A stretch of DNA of 64,000 nucleotides. Source: Coleophoma eucalyptorum (taxonomy: Eukaryota; Ascomycota; Leotiomycetes; Helotiales; Dermateaceae). Position 1 is the first letter of the stretch. Each line of letters starts with the position of its first letter. The stretch lies in assembly GCA_026120035.1 (NCBI GenBank), contig JALRME010000001.1:2989909-3053908 (forward strand), read 5' to 3'. Shown piece after piece: positions 1 to 13,500 of the stretch. Under the pieces are notes generated by a model. The model did no database searches. It was not told the DNA's origin and worked only from the letters and a program-made list of their open reading frames with translations. Position numbers and translations under genes: made by a program.

Positions 1-2396
<2,396 letters not shown>

Positions 2397-3380
2397 TCAG
2401 CGGAGGTGCACTCATAGTGGGTGTAAGTGGGGCTTGGGATGTGGGGGTTGGAGAGTACGTTGTTTGAAGTGAACAGCTCCGACGTTCCTAACAGTGTACG
2501 ATTCAATTCTCTCAAGAAGTAGCCGATTTCCACCCCTCCAAACTTCGTAGAACCCGTGTGTTGGAACCTATGCTACCAATGGGATTTCCTAAAGGTAATC
2601 AAGAATTCAAGAGGCCGCACCTTATGACCGTGCGTAGCTCGATGATGTACTTTATTATTAGCGTCGGTTGACTGACGGTAAGAATCTTGCAACATTTGTA
2701 CATATCAGTGATGATAAAAAGGCTATTGTATACAATACCAAGGCGGAGAGGAGCACATGGCCATTCCTAATTGGGGCAACTCATGCGATGGCCTTGAGGG
2801 CATAAGCGCATAAGTAAGAGGACAAAGCAGATCCAATCATGCCCAGAGATTTCTTTAATAACTCTGACAGCTACACGGACTCCGGCTGACCACTCGGATG
2901 GAAATATTCTTGGGGAGAAATTCTATTCAGGCTTGGGAGAAACGTTTCACACACGAGACGAGTTCATTGCTACGCCGAAAAGGATCATATCCAAAGTTAA
3001 GCGACGTTTCTTCCTTCTCTCCCCCACGGCAATTAGCAAGCGAAGAATGAAGGGCGTGAGTTTCCTCAACTAAGAGATCTACTAAGTATGTTCGGCGCTT
3101 GAGAGCGATTGGACGCAATTTTTCTGAACCCACAATGCATGACTTGGGGGATGGTCGTTATTTTGACCCATCTCGACTCAATGAGGTACCTCGATGCGGT
3201 GCTGTGATGTGGTTACTCACAATTTACTATAAGAATTGATAACTCCCACCTTCAAAAATATTTTCTACTCATAGTTTCTGAGCAATATCAACTCCTACAA
3301 AAGAATATCTCTTTCTCAATACCACCCACCCCCCAAACGACCTCATACCAATTACTCATATAACCTCCAACTCATTCAAA
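2397..3380. other. Intergenic region, kinase 3' side to HsbA-like gene promoter
   Basis: No supported gene. Short open frames on either strand have no recognisable domain. The last 80 bases are pyrimidine and A rich, as in promoters of strongly expressed fungal genes. Confidence 0.6.
3228..3380 (+). promoter_or_regulatory. Putative core promoter of the HsbA-like gene
   Basis: A TATA-like CTATAAG lies about 150 bp before the start codon. It is followed by a C/T- and A-rich leader and the favourable start context TCAAAATGG. This is inference from composition; no transcript start is known. Confidence 0.4.
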
Positions 3381-3908
3381 ATGGTGTCATTCAATACTCT
3401 CATCCTCCTTGCAACAGCGAGCACAGCTTTGGTCATCCAAAAGCGTGACACTGCAACCATCCTCGCTGATATCAAGACCATCAACACCGATCTCACCGCT
3501 CTCACCAGTGCCACTACCACTTATACCGGAGGACTTGTTCAGGCCCTCCCCATTAGCAATGCTGAAGCAACCCTCGATACCTCCATCAAGAAGGCTGGAA
3601 CCGACGCCAAGGCCCAGACTACACCTCTCTCCAGCGCCGATTCCCAGCAAGTCATCGCTGCCGCCAACCAACTCACCACCGGCATCAACGGCACCTTGGT
3701 CGCTCTTTCCGCGAAGAAGGCTGCTTTCCAGAGTGCCGGTTTGACATCTACCGTTACGGGAGATATCACCACCTTGAAGACGGATACCGATGTCTTGTCT
3801 GCTGCTTTGGTTGCTGTTGCATCCCCAGATACCAAGGACCAAGCTACCGCACTGCAAGGCAAGATTAACAGCCAATTCGCGGCTGCATCAGCGGCTTTTG
3901 CTGCATAA
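3381..3908 (+). CDS. HsbA-like hydrophobic surface-binding / cell wall galactomannoprotein
   Basis: Intronless 175-residue secreted protein. A hydrophobic signal peptide (about residues 1-18) is followed by QKR, a likely Kex2-type cleavage site near residue 22. The mature part is an Ala/Thr/Ser-rich, heptad-like helical protein with no cysteine, ending in an Ala-rich tail, the pattern of the HsbA family (PF12296). Aspergillus HsbA binds hydrophobic surfaces and helps recruit cutinase; relatives are cell-wall mannoproteins. One NGT sequon is present. Strongly biased C-ending codons give long false open frames in other frames and suggest high expression. The family assignment is by resemblance; a role in surface attachment here is inferred. 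Confidence 0.85.
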   Translation: MVSFNTLILLATASTALVIQKRDTATILADIKTINTDLTALTSATTTYTGGLVQALPISNAEATLDTSIKKAGTDAKAQTTPLSSADSQQVIAAANQLTTGINGTLVALSAKKAAFQSAGLTSTVTGDITTLKTDTDVLSAALVAVASPDTKDQATALQGKINSQFAAASAAFAA

Positions 3909-4956
3909 AAAGCCAGAAGGCTGGAATGAGCAGTGATGCGGCGAAAGGTGTGGTGAAGGGATTAATTGAATAAGCGAAGGAACATGGAGGAGAGGGGGAT
4001 AGGAGCGTGATAACGCGCTTTTCATGAATTGTTTTATAGCATTTGTATGGCCACGATGTAACGACTATCTTTCTTTTCTTGTATGACCGAAGCAGGCTTC
4101 GGACGAATCTACTTTTAAAATACAAAAAAACATTTATTACGCAAAACCTCCCTTGTGCCGTTCCAATCAGAAGGCTCCTTGTGTTTTCTAGAAACACAGA
4201 GCTATAGAACCAAACCAACCTGCAGTTTAAATCAAACAGGACTTCCCTGTGCAGAACGGGAACCTTCCTTGACTAGGAATTAGGAATCTGAGAGAGAAGA
4301 GCTCGAGTAATCAGCTGAGGCTTTCGGCCTCAAATCACGCCCCTTAGCCAAAAGAAGCTTTCGCAATCCACCTCCCTCGCTCTTGTCTCGCTTCACGGGA
4401 CCATTTTATTTCCTAAACACAAACCCCCTGAGGCTTTGCTGAAGTGCCGGGTTTCATGCCGACGAGGCCCGGAACATGTTTCAATTGATGGGATGATAAC
4501 GGTGTTCGTCCGGGGAAAGGTTCTGTAAAGGAATATATCTGACTGTACTTCTGCTAGGATTTCCGCTCGTGCGCAGACGGCGTTCTTTTTGGCGCTCGTG
4601 AGATTAATGGCTAGTTGAATTAAAGAAGAGAGTTAGTATGTGTTTTGGAGAGTTGTAATTTTCTTCTTTTTATGGTACTTAGATGATTTCTTTTACAACT
4701 GTTGTCTATGGTCATATTCTTCTTCGGCTATTTGGGTAACCCTGGTAATGGTTAATATCTGCGCCAATTAGAAGAGTTATCTTAGATTTCAATATACATT
4801 TGTATTGTTCTTGATATTAAACGTCAAAATCATAATCTACCGTTAAATCTGGAAATCCAACAATTAATGAGAAATCTCATATGTTCTCTATGACCATTCT
4901 CACCCGTTTTCCCAAAGTACGATCGCTCGTCTGCAAAAGGACATCTGGGAGATCAT
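3909..4956. other. Convergent intergenic region
   Basis: Lies between the 3' ends of the HsbA-like gene and the sulfite-oxidase-type gene. It is AT-rich after about 4600. A 6-bp stem hairpin (TGAGGC/GCCTCA, loop TTTCG) sits near 4315-4331. No gene recognised. Confidence 0.55.
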
Positions 4957-6830
4957 TTACTCCACAGGATCTCTTCCTCCCCTCGCGTCCATTTCATGCA
5001 TGTAATCCTCCTCAGCCTCAAGATCCATCTCACCTGGCCTCGTGATGGGCAAAAACGGGATGCCAAGTTCTTCGAACTGCTTCAATTTCTTTGCTGTTGC
5101 AGGTCGGCTTCTGTTGATACTGTACACCTTCACTCTGTGACAGGAAGAAGTGACATGAAGGTCCCAATTCCTGTTTAGTGCGAGTCAGTTGATGATACGA
5201 ATGCAGAGAGAACAAAACTTACCAGGCAGAGCGGACGTAGGTTGGCTGTGTATTTAGTGCGTTGTCCCACGTCCTTACGCATAGTTCCAACCAGCCCTCG
5301 GCATCAACCGGGAGGTCGATCTCCCATAATCGCCATGCATAGTAGTACTTCTCACTCATATTCTGGTAGGGTACTTCATACCACACACTCCCGCCGTCGC
5401 CACTGACCTCGACCCTAACTGGCCAATGTCCACCCCCAGAATATGCCCATCCCTTCAATTTAATAAAGCCGTCGTGGATTATTTGATCCATATCCAGAGG
5501 GCTCATGATTGCTGAGCTGACTGGCATGTCTTGAATGCTGAAGCCGGACGAATAGCTCGCATTGTGCTTCCCGACCTGGGAGTTGTAGTAAAGATATTCC
5601 TTCTTCTGTACCGGCCCGGGACTTTCATGCCCGAGGACATTGATTCTCGTCAACCACTTGCAGCTCCTCGCACCGATATAGCCAAAGACCACGGTGCGTA
5701 ATGGGAACCCATGGATCTTGGGTAAAGGTTCACCGTTCATCTCCCAGGCGAGGAGGACTTCGTTCAACTTCACTTTTCGGTATGGTACCGACACGGCGTA
5801 GTTGAACACTTCGCCTTTCTTGAAATATGTATCGGCACCCAGGAACTCAAAATGTGTTCTTTGTGGATCGACTCCATCTTTGAAGCCACCACAGTACTTA
5901 ATCAGCTTTTTGAGCGAGACACCAGTCCAGCGTGCTGTTCCGATGGCTCCTTCACCCCACTGGCCTTTGAGTTAGTATATTTCATACAACTGGGAGCATT
6001 ATCCCCGTTATGTTTTGCTTCGGAAGAAATGTAGGATTTGACTTACGGGGGCATTGATCAGTTCGTCGCCATCTCCAGGGTATTCATGAATTTGCTCGAT
6101 ACGTCTCGTGCCTGAACACTGAATCGTGACCACAGTACTCTGCCTTGGGAAAAGGTTTTCGTTCTTTAGCATCTTCATGGTAATCCGTCTTGGATTCCTG
6201 ACCAAACCTCCCATATCGAAGAAGTATGATTCTTCATCAATCTCTGGGATACCGCCGTGGTTACGCACAAAGTGATCTGCGTTGTCAGTTATGGGTTTAG
6301 ATACTAGGCGATTCTTTGGCAATGGGTTAGTATGGATGTTTGCTGCATCTCGGCCTTGAGGGATTTAAAGAACGTACTCGTGGTGGTTCTCCGTTGTAGG
6401 GAAACTGTAGGACATGGATCATATCTGGGCTCTTTTCTTTTTGGACGAAGAACCAACTCTCAGCTGGAATATCTTGAGTCGCCTTTCCCAGTGCGTAATG
6501 GTACTGTTTCCATCTTACACCTTCAAGGATAGGGTTGGTCTTTGGGAGAGGTTCAAGTTGGAACTCTGGTGGCTAATTGAAATTTCTTGTCAGTTCTCTT
6601 GATTTCGTCGGTTTCTTCGAGAAGTGTATAAGGTCACTCACTCCAGGAAAATCAAATTTCTTCATATACTCCTTGACCTTTTCTTTCCTCTCCGGGTAAT
6701 TCTCCCATTCTATATATCCATGCCATCCTGGGAGCTCTTCTTTCAATTTTAACTCTCCTTCTGGGTCGACTGGTTCCGACTTATTTCGAATCACGAGATC
6801 TGGGTGTAGAATCTCTGTTGTGATGGCCAT
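4957..6830 (-). CDS. Sulfite oxidase-type molybdopterin oxidoreductase
   Basis: Five exons with consistent phases: 6830-6642, 6572-6378, 6313-6047, 5959-5223, 5170-4957, giving 533 residues. A fungal N-terminal extension of about 150 residues precedes the Mo-cofactor domain: HFVRNHGGIP, then the Mo-ligand cysteine in TIQCSGTRR (usually QCAGNRR in sulfite oxidases), WGEGAIGTARWTGV, and the Mo-co dimerisation domain (IHDGFIKLKGWAYSGGGHWP, VSGDGG, YAWRLW). There is no cytochrome b5 or FAD domain, so this is not a full nitrate reductase. Sulfite oxidase oxidises sulfite to sulfate in sulfur amino-acid breakdown. No C-terminal SKL-type peroxisome signal is visible. The start is the first ATG matching the family N-terminus; upstream in-frame codons lack conservation. 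Sulfite as substrate is inferred. Confidence 0.9.
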
Positions 6831-8119
6831 TATGAAGGTTTGACCAAGAGTCCAAGATGATAAAGGAGTAACAGTTGAGCGAATCACTCTTCTAAAATAA
6901 TGATGGTGGTAGTTGGAACAGGATTTGGCAGAACACTGGGATGGGGAAATGAGAGGAGAGCAGGAAAAGAGTGAAATGCACAAAGGGGCCTCAAAATATA
7001 AGACTTTGTGGACCTGCCCTTTCCAAAACCTAATCCTGGTGACTTCACATGCTCAATTGAGAATGTGTGTGAACCTCTAAGAACGGGATGATTGAAACGG
7101 CGTGTCCTTGCATGGCAGGCAGTTCTGGATTGTGATTACAGGGTGGCATGAGGGCCAATGGCGAGGAGCTGGCGATTTGAGATGGTTGGGTCCCAATCAT
7201 GTCACAATGATGGTTATCGCCGAAAGAGGCTCCACCGGGAGGAAACTTAAAACAACGACGTCAGGGCCGAAGATACGGCATCAATATTGTACAGCTGTTG
7301 AGATCATCCTCACAAGCCCTTGTCTGCTCCAATATAATTGTGGATTCTTCTACGCTACCGTTGGAATCGAGAGCCAATCGAAAGCTCGGATGTAATTGTT
7401 GCACTCTGCAAAGTCATCGTTGTGATATCGTTCGTCTACGAATGTCACTATATGTATCGTAATCTGCTTGCAGACGCCTTTGCTTACAATAGCAACTTAC
7501 TGATAGGAGTATATTATCTGGGCGATAAAGATGCGTTGCAGGAAATGCAAACACTTGGTTTCAGATCGTTGAATAAGTATAATTCTCACAATGCCAAACA
7601 TGGAAAGCTGTCGGGATATGGGAGCCGTCAAAGTTGTCACGGTTAGATGTCTACTGCGAAACCAAATTGAAGATAGCTGAGCCGAACATCCCGAGACTGG
7701 AGGAAGTTCGCTCAGACTTCAGCCTCTCTGTGATTGTGGTGCTCTTGCGGTACTTCGGATGAGCCAAATATATGAAAAGACGGAAGCCGTGGCAGCAAAA
7801 GAGTCTTCGGGAGTATGTCGTCAGTGGTGCAAACTATTCTGGTGCTTCTGCAAATCCTTGCACTTTATTCCTGGCCATCTCGTCTGTAAGCGAGAACGTC
7901 ATTGAGGCCTCCACCTCCACCATTCGACCAGTTCTGTGCTTGTAGATTGTTTTTTAAAATATTACAGTTTTCTAATCTCGATGTTGGCTAGACTGCAGTA
8001 ATAAAAATTCGGGTTTGATTTAGTAAAAGCACCTAGTTCGCCTGGACCTATATGCCGCCAGCCCTTATCAGATAACATTTAAATGTACCAGTCCCTGGTC
8101 TTCCGGAACTTCCTACAAT
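6831..8119. other. Intergenic region upstream of the molybdoenzyme
   Basis: Lies between the 5' end of the sulfite-oxidase-type gene and the 3' end of the MFS gene. Plus-strand open frames at 7102-7646 have no recognisable domain and shifting frames, so they are not called. No repeat or RNA gene seen. Confidence 0.5.
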
Positions 8120-9902
8120 TCAGAATTCTATGGCAAATTTTTCGCGTAGCCATTCCCCATAATACCAGAAGAATAGAGGGCTCGGGGCTAATGCTATACC
8201 AATGAATGTGAATATGGTCATTCCCCATCCCACACCATACTTTTCGAGAAGCATAGGTGTGAACAGTGGTATGACTCCGATGATTACGCTCCTGAATAAA
8301 GCGCCAGCTGCGATGGCGCTTGCAGCATACTTTTCAAATGAGTCGATATAATAGTTCTGAACACAGTTGAAGACTGCGGCTTGACCAATGCCGTAGAAGA
8401 ATGTTGATATAATCGATATTGACCACTGAAGCAAGTCAGCCTACAAAACAAGGTAAGTGTATGAAATGACCCACGTGGGCCTTAGCTTTTACAGTCCACG
8501 CAAACCAGAATAATGATACTGAGATCAGAATTGAACCAACGCCCGCAAGGGGCAGACGGTATTCTGGTTTGGCCTCTCCATTGTGCTTGCGTGTGAGGGA
8601 TTATAGATTGTATCAATTCGGGGAACGAGTACACGGACAGCAACCAAAAAACCAAGCCCTGGGAATAAGTACAACAAACCCACTTGCAATGTGCTAAGTC
8701 CGTAATATGAGTCTTCTCCATAGATGGTCTGGAACTGAGTGTACAGCGAATATGTGGTGGCAAAGATGAGAGCTTGATAAGAGGCCATTGTGAGAACAAT
8801 TGGTTGCGTGAAGAGAATTCTTAACGGTCTCTTGAAAGACTGACTCAGTTTGACTTTAAGTGGTCTGTCGTCTTCTTCATCAAAGTAGTATTCCCCGCCT
8901 TCATTTTGTTTGAGCTCTTTCTTGCGCCTTGAAAGAAGTATTGGAACATATGTCTCATGCAGGAAGATGAAGCTAGTAGCAACAACAACGCTAGATACTA
9001 TGGCTAGTATCCAAAAGAGCCAAGGCCACTCCAGATTTTCCATGATAATACCACCGAATAAAGGCCCTGTTGGATTAGTTGGTATTTATAGTACCTGTAT
9101 GAAGGACTGCTGCATACCTAATGTAGACCCAAGAAGTGGTCCCAATAAGTACCAACCAAAGATTCCTGCTCGTTCGCCTGGCTCATACATGTCACTGATG
9201 GTTCCGCCGCTATTCGCTATGCCAACACCTGATCCAAGGTGAGCATTTTTAATTACTGAGTTTTAAAAGTACCTACTACCAAAGAATCCGTAAAACTTCG
9301 TAAGGCAATGAGCGTCGGAAGATTTGAGGCCAATGCTGTAGGTATTTGTAGTAGTGTAAAACACAATAAACAAATAAGATACAATCTCTTCCTGCCTAGA
9401 GCCAAGTTAGCTGCGTTATTTGATAAGCTCCGCAAGTTGGAGAAATGTACCAAAAGCTTCCGATAGAGGTGCTAGGAGAGGTCCGATACCGAGCATGACA
9501 ATAAACCCAGTCTGACATCCAATGACGCTGTTCTTGTCGACATCCAAAGATTCAGCTATTTTTTCGATTCCTGGGGCAAACATACTGCTTGCTCGGGGAC
9601 TGAACACTATCAATAATTTAATTATTGGCATTAGTCCAAAGGTCAATGTGTTGTGACATACTAGCCATTGACGAAATCACTGCGATATTGCCAAGTTTTT
9701 TCGACTCTTTCCATGCTCTCGGGTTTGCAGGATCTTTGTTACAGAATGAGACTTTCTAAAGATGATAATTGAGTCCCTGGAGATTTTGAAAGTTTAGAAA
9801 GGTTAGATTCGTCCTCACCTTCTTTCTACCTTCATTTTGCCGTGATTCTTGCCGTTGTAGTAGAGGCGATCTCTCGTCCTGTCGTGTTACGTTTTTCACC
9901 AT
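8120..9902 (-). CDS. DHA1-type MFS transporter, apparently frameshifted
   Basis: Drug:H+ antiporter-1-like protein spread over about seven exons: 9902-9819, 9755-9662, 9606-9451, 9395 to about 9277, 9228 down to the next intron near 9117-9067, then a long exon to about 8470, and a last exon ending at 8120. Landmarks are NKDPANPRAW before TM1, LGIGPLLAPLSEAFGRKR, GTISDMYEPGERAGIFG, WYLLGPLLGSTLGPLFGG, LHETYVPILL, KPEYRLPL, and a final FNCVQNYYIDSFEKYAASA and APSPLFFWYYGEWLR. Members export drugs, toxins or polyamines across the plasma membrane. One nucleotide appears missing near 8597-8599 and probably another near 9287-9289 (see findings). It may be a pseudogene or the sequence may have homopolymer errors. 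The start is the only in-frame ATG; it is divergent from REV1. Confidence 0.75.
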
Positions 9903-10540
9903 ACAGTCCAATTGAGGGCGCTGGCAGATCTCAACTTGAGGTTGGGGTTTTGGAGGAAGAGTTAATGAAAGTCCCAAACTACTGGCAATGAACAAAGAAA
10001 GCTAGCAGTCCAGAGTTGTGCTGAGGTTGAATCGATGACGACTGGAACACTAACCAATGAAACGATGCCCTCACCTTGGCTAGGCACTTTCGAACGGGAA
10101 AACCAAGCGACTGATAATTGATACCTCGTTCGAAGGCCCTGTAAAGATGAGGTCTTCCCAGAGTCCAATTTCAGACAAGAAAAGTCTCCTTCTCTGCTTG
10201 GGAGAGTACATTTTCCGAGTTAAATTACCTCCTACCCCGCTATGCGGCCATGACGAAGGCCAGCCACGGCAACTGCGAAACCTGGGGATAGAGTCTCGAT
10301 AAAGAATCAACGCTAAGATAAGAATCATGTGACACGCGTCAACCTCTTTTCAACGTGACGCGTCTGGAGCCTGTCTAAGGTCACCGTCATCACGAATCCA
10401 CCCATGGGAGGCAGACTGTACGTTGGCGACTTCAACAGCACGTCTTTTTCGTCGGCCTGGTTCTGAGACATGGGGCTGCCGAATACTTGTGAAGGTGATC
10501 TGGTATCAACCATCTCAATAACTTCGCCCCTCTGACGGCC
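9903..10540. promoter_or_regulatory. Divergent intergenic region, MFS transporter / REV1
   Basis: About 640 bp between the two start codons, so it should hold both promoters. No gene is recognised. A GATAAG motif lies near 10315 and ACGCGT-like sequence near 10335-10360, but I cannot assign function. Confidence 0.45.
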
Positions 10541-13500
10541 ATGGGGAGCAGACTCGAGAAAGGCTCGGAGTCCACTCGAAAGCGCATACAGGCACACACC
10601 TTTAACGACGAAGAGGGCGAAGAATATGGAGGTTCCAAATTTGGAGGTTTCACCGAATACTTCCGCCGCAAGAAAATCAAGCTTCAAAACTTGGATGCTG
10701 AACTCAGATCCTCCTCTACTCAGAACCCTAAGCTCTTTCGAGGGGTTGTCGCGCATGTAAATGGATACACCCAACCCTCCCTTAATGACCTACATCGTTT
10801 GATTGTTAGCCATGGAGGGGGTTTCTCGCAATACTTGGATGGCAAGACCTCCGTCACGCATATCATTGCTGCGAATCTTACACCAAAGAAAGCGATCGAG
10901 TTTCGGAAATACCGCATTGTGAAGCCTGCATGGGTAGTGGATAGTATCAAAGCTGAGAAGCTGCTACCATGGGATGCGTACAGAGTTGTAGATGAGGGGG
11001 TAAATCAAAGATTGCTTGGCTTTGATGATGGCAAGATCGTTACCCAAGCAAATACACAACAGCGCACCTATCGCGAGCAGACCAACACCAGCTGGTATAC
11101 AAGCCAAGTGAAATCTGTCGCCGATGATATCGATGACGAGAAAGAACCTCACTTCCCAAGCACGCAGCCACTTCTTGCACATGAGGCTGGATATGAATCA
11201 AGTCATAACGTCAAGCGAATGCAGGAATTTCAAGATACTGCAGTTCAGGCGCACAAACAGCCAGCACCAAGCTCTTCAGCCAATTTTGATGTCACTTCCT
11301 CTCTGGAAGATGCTCTGAATGCAGTTGATGACATAGAAGAAGCTGACCCAGCCCAATCGGCCAAAGATTTTATAGTACCTGCTCCTACGGCTCCATTAGA
11401 TGACCAAGATGTTCAGGATTTGGGTAGCTCAAAGAAACACTCAAACACAGGCTCGGTAGCTGCAGGAAACTTTCTCTCTGGATCCTCGGGTAAACGCACC
11501 AAGCACGACCAAGTCATAGCTTTCTACAACGAACTTCTGAAAGATGTGCCACCGCCTTCAAAGGAAGCAGAGGCAATGACAGCCGAAGAGCATAACGCAA
11601 TTCTTCTGGCCGATCCACACGTTCGAAAATCTTCAACAGCAAATCCAGGGTTTTTAAAACAATACTATGCAGAATCGAGACTCCACCATCTATCAACATG
11701 GAAGGCAGATCTAAAATCGAGGTTTCAACAGATGGCTTTAGATCGATCGCCATCTCAAAAAACCCCCATTAAGCGCAAGCCTGGAGCTAGACGCTATGTT
11801 TTACATGTCGACTTTGATAGCTTCTTTTGTGCAGTATCGTTGAGAAGTGCCCCAGAATACATCGACAAACCTGCTGTTGTGGCGCATGGAAGTGGCACAG
11901 GATCCGAGATTGCAAGCTGCAACTACCCAGCCCGAGCCTTTGGAGTCAAGAATGGAATGTGGATGAAACATGCCTTGAAATTATGTCCAGACATCAAAGT
12001 ACTGCCATACGATTTTTCTGCATATGAGGAAGCTAGTAAGGGCTTCTATGAAGCTATTATCGACGTGGGAGGCATTGTACAAAGTGTTAGCGTGGATGAA
12101 GCTCTAGTTGATGTCACTTCTCTATGCTTGCCTGCAGGTGGTTCAGACGGACTAGGGGTTAATGAAGGCAGTATCTGGCGCGAGCAAGGGAAGGCAGACG
12201 AGATTGCAACTAAACTTCGGACTCGAATCAAAGAAAAGACTGGCTGTGCAGTATCTGTCGGCATTGGCGGAAATATCCTATTAGCCAAAGTAGCATTAAG
12301 GCGAGCAAAACCAGCCGGCCAGTATCAGATCAAACCCGAAGAAATCCTCGATTTCATCGGCGAACTCAATGTAGAAAAACTACCGGGTGTTGCCTACAGT
12401 ATTGGCGGTAAGCTGGAAGAAATTGGTATCAAATTTGTCAAGGATGTCCGACAGCTATCAAAAGACCGCTTGATGACTGTACTAGGCCCAAAGACGGGGG
12501 AGAAGATTTGGGATTACTCTCGAGGAATTGATCGTACAGAAGTTGGCGAACAGGCCATCCGAAAATCTGTATCTGCAGAAGTCAACTGGGGCATACGATT
12601 TATTTCCCAACCCGAAGCTGAAGAATTTGTTCAAAACCTATGTGGTGAGCTGAATCGTCGATTGGTCGAACAACGAGTTAAGGGGAAGCAATTCACGATG
12701 AAAATTATGAGGAAAGCAGCAGATGCACCCTTGGATCCACCGAAGCATCTAGGGCATGGAAAATGCGATACTTTTAACAAAAGCATCGTCCTTGGGGTCG
12801 CTACAAACAGTGCGGAAATTCTTGGACGTGAAGCAATCTCCATTCTCAGGAGTTATGGATTCTCTCCAGGAGAGCTCAGGGGCCTTGGTGTTCAGATGAC
12901 GAAACTAGAGCCACTGAAGTCAGATGCCTTACCTGATGGAAGTCAGCGGCGCATCAACTTTAGCTCTGCTGTGCCAAAACTAGCCAAAAAGGCAACGGAG
13001 GACCCTATTGATGATCCAGAATCTCCGAAACTACAAAAAGTTCAACCTCTCTCAGTTCGGGCAGATCCAATTGATGATATCGTTACACCCCCAAAACCAA
13101 AAGCCCCGCGGGGCCGATTCCAGGACGAAGATGACCCCATTGATGACAAGATTAGTCCACTCAGACTGAAATCAACACCAGTACATCCTGCCGCAGCCAT
13201 TGCTCGTACTAACGCAGCCGATCAGAGTGCAACAAAGCCGCTCAATCTGACAGGGACCCAATTCATCATTCCTTCACAGATTGATCCTTCAGTGTTGGCA
13301 GAATTACCCCGGGATATTCGATCTAAGTTGATTGCACAGAGCAAGAGTCGACCAAGTTCTAGAGCACAATCACCAGCTGTTATTTCCCGCTCACAGAGTC
13401 CTGCCATACCAGCAGCTGCGCCTCTACCCTCTCAGTTAGATCCTGAGGTTTTTGACGCCCTTCCAGAAGATATGAAAGCCGAAGTGCTCGCTTCATACTC

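Noticed and set aside
3387..3875. Long open frames on both strands within the HsbA-like gene
   Set aside because: They are products of its biased Ala/Thr/Ser codon use; none has a signal peptide or domain, while the plus frame is a clear family member.
4315..4331. Hairpin TGAGGC-TTTCG-GCCTCA as a terminator
   Set aside because: Six base pairs occur often by chance and eukaryotic genes do not use such terminators.
7102..7646. Two overlapping plus-strand frames between the molybdoenzyme and MFS genes
   Set aside because: Different frames with no continuing splice model and no family resemblance.
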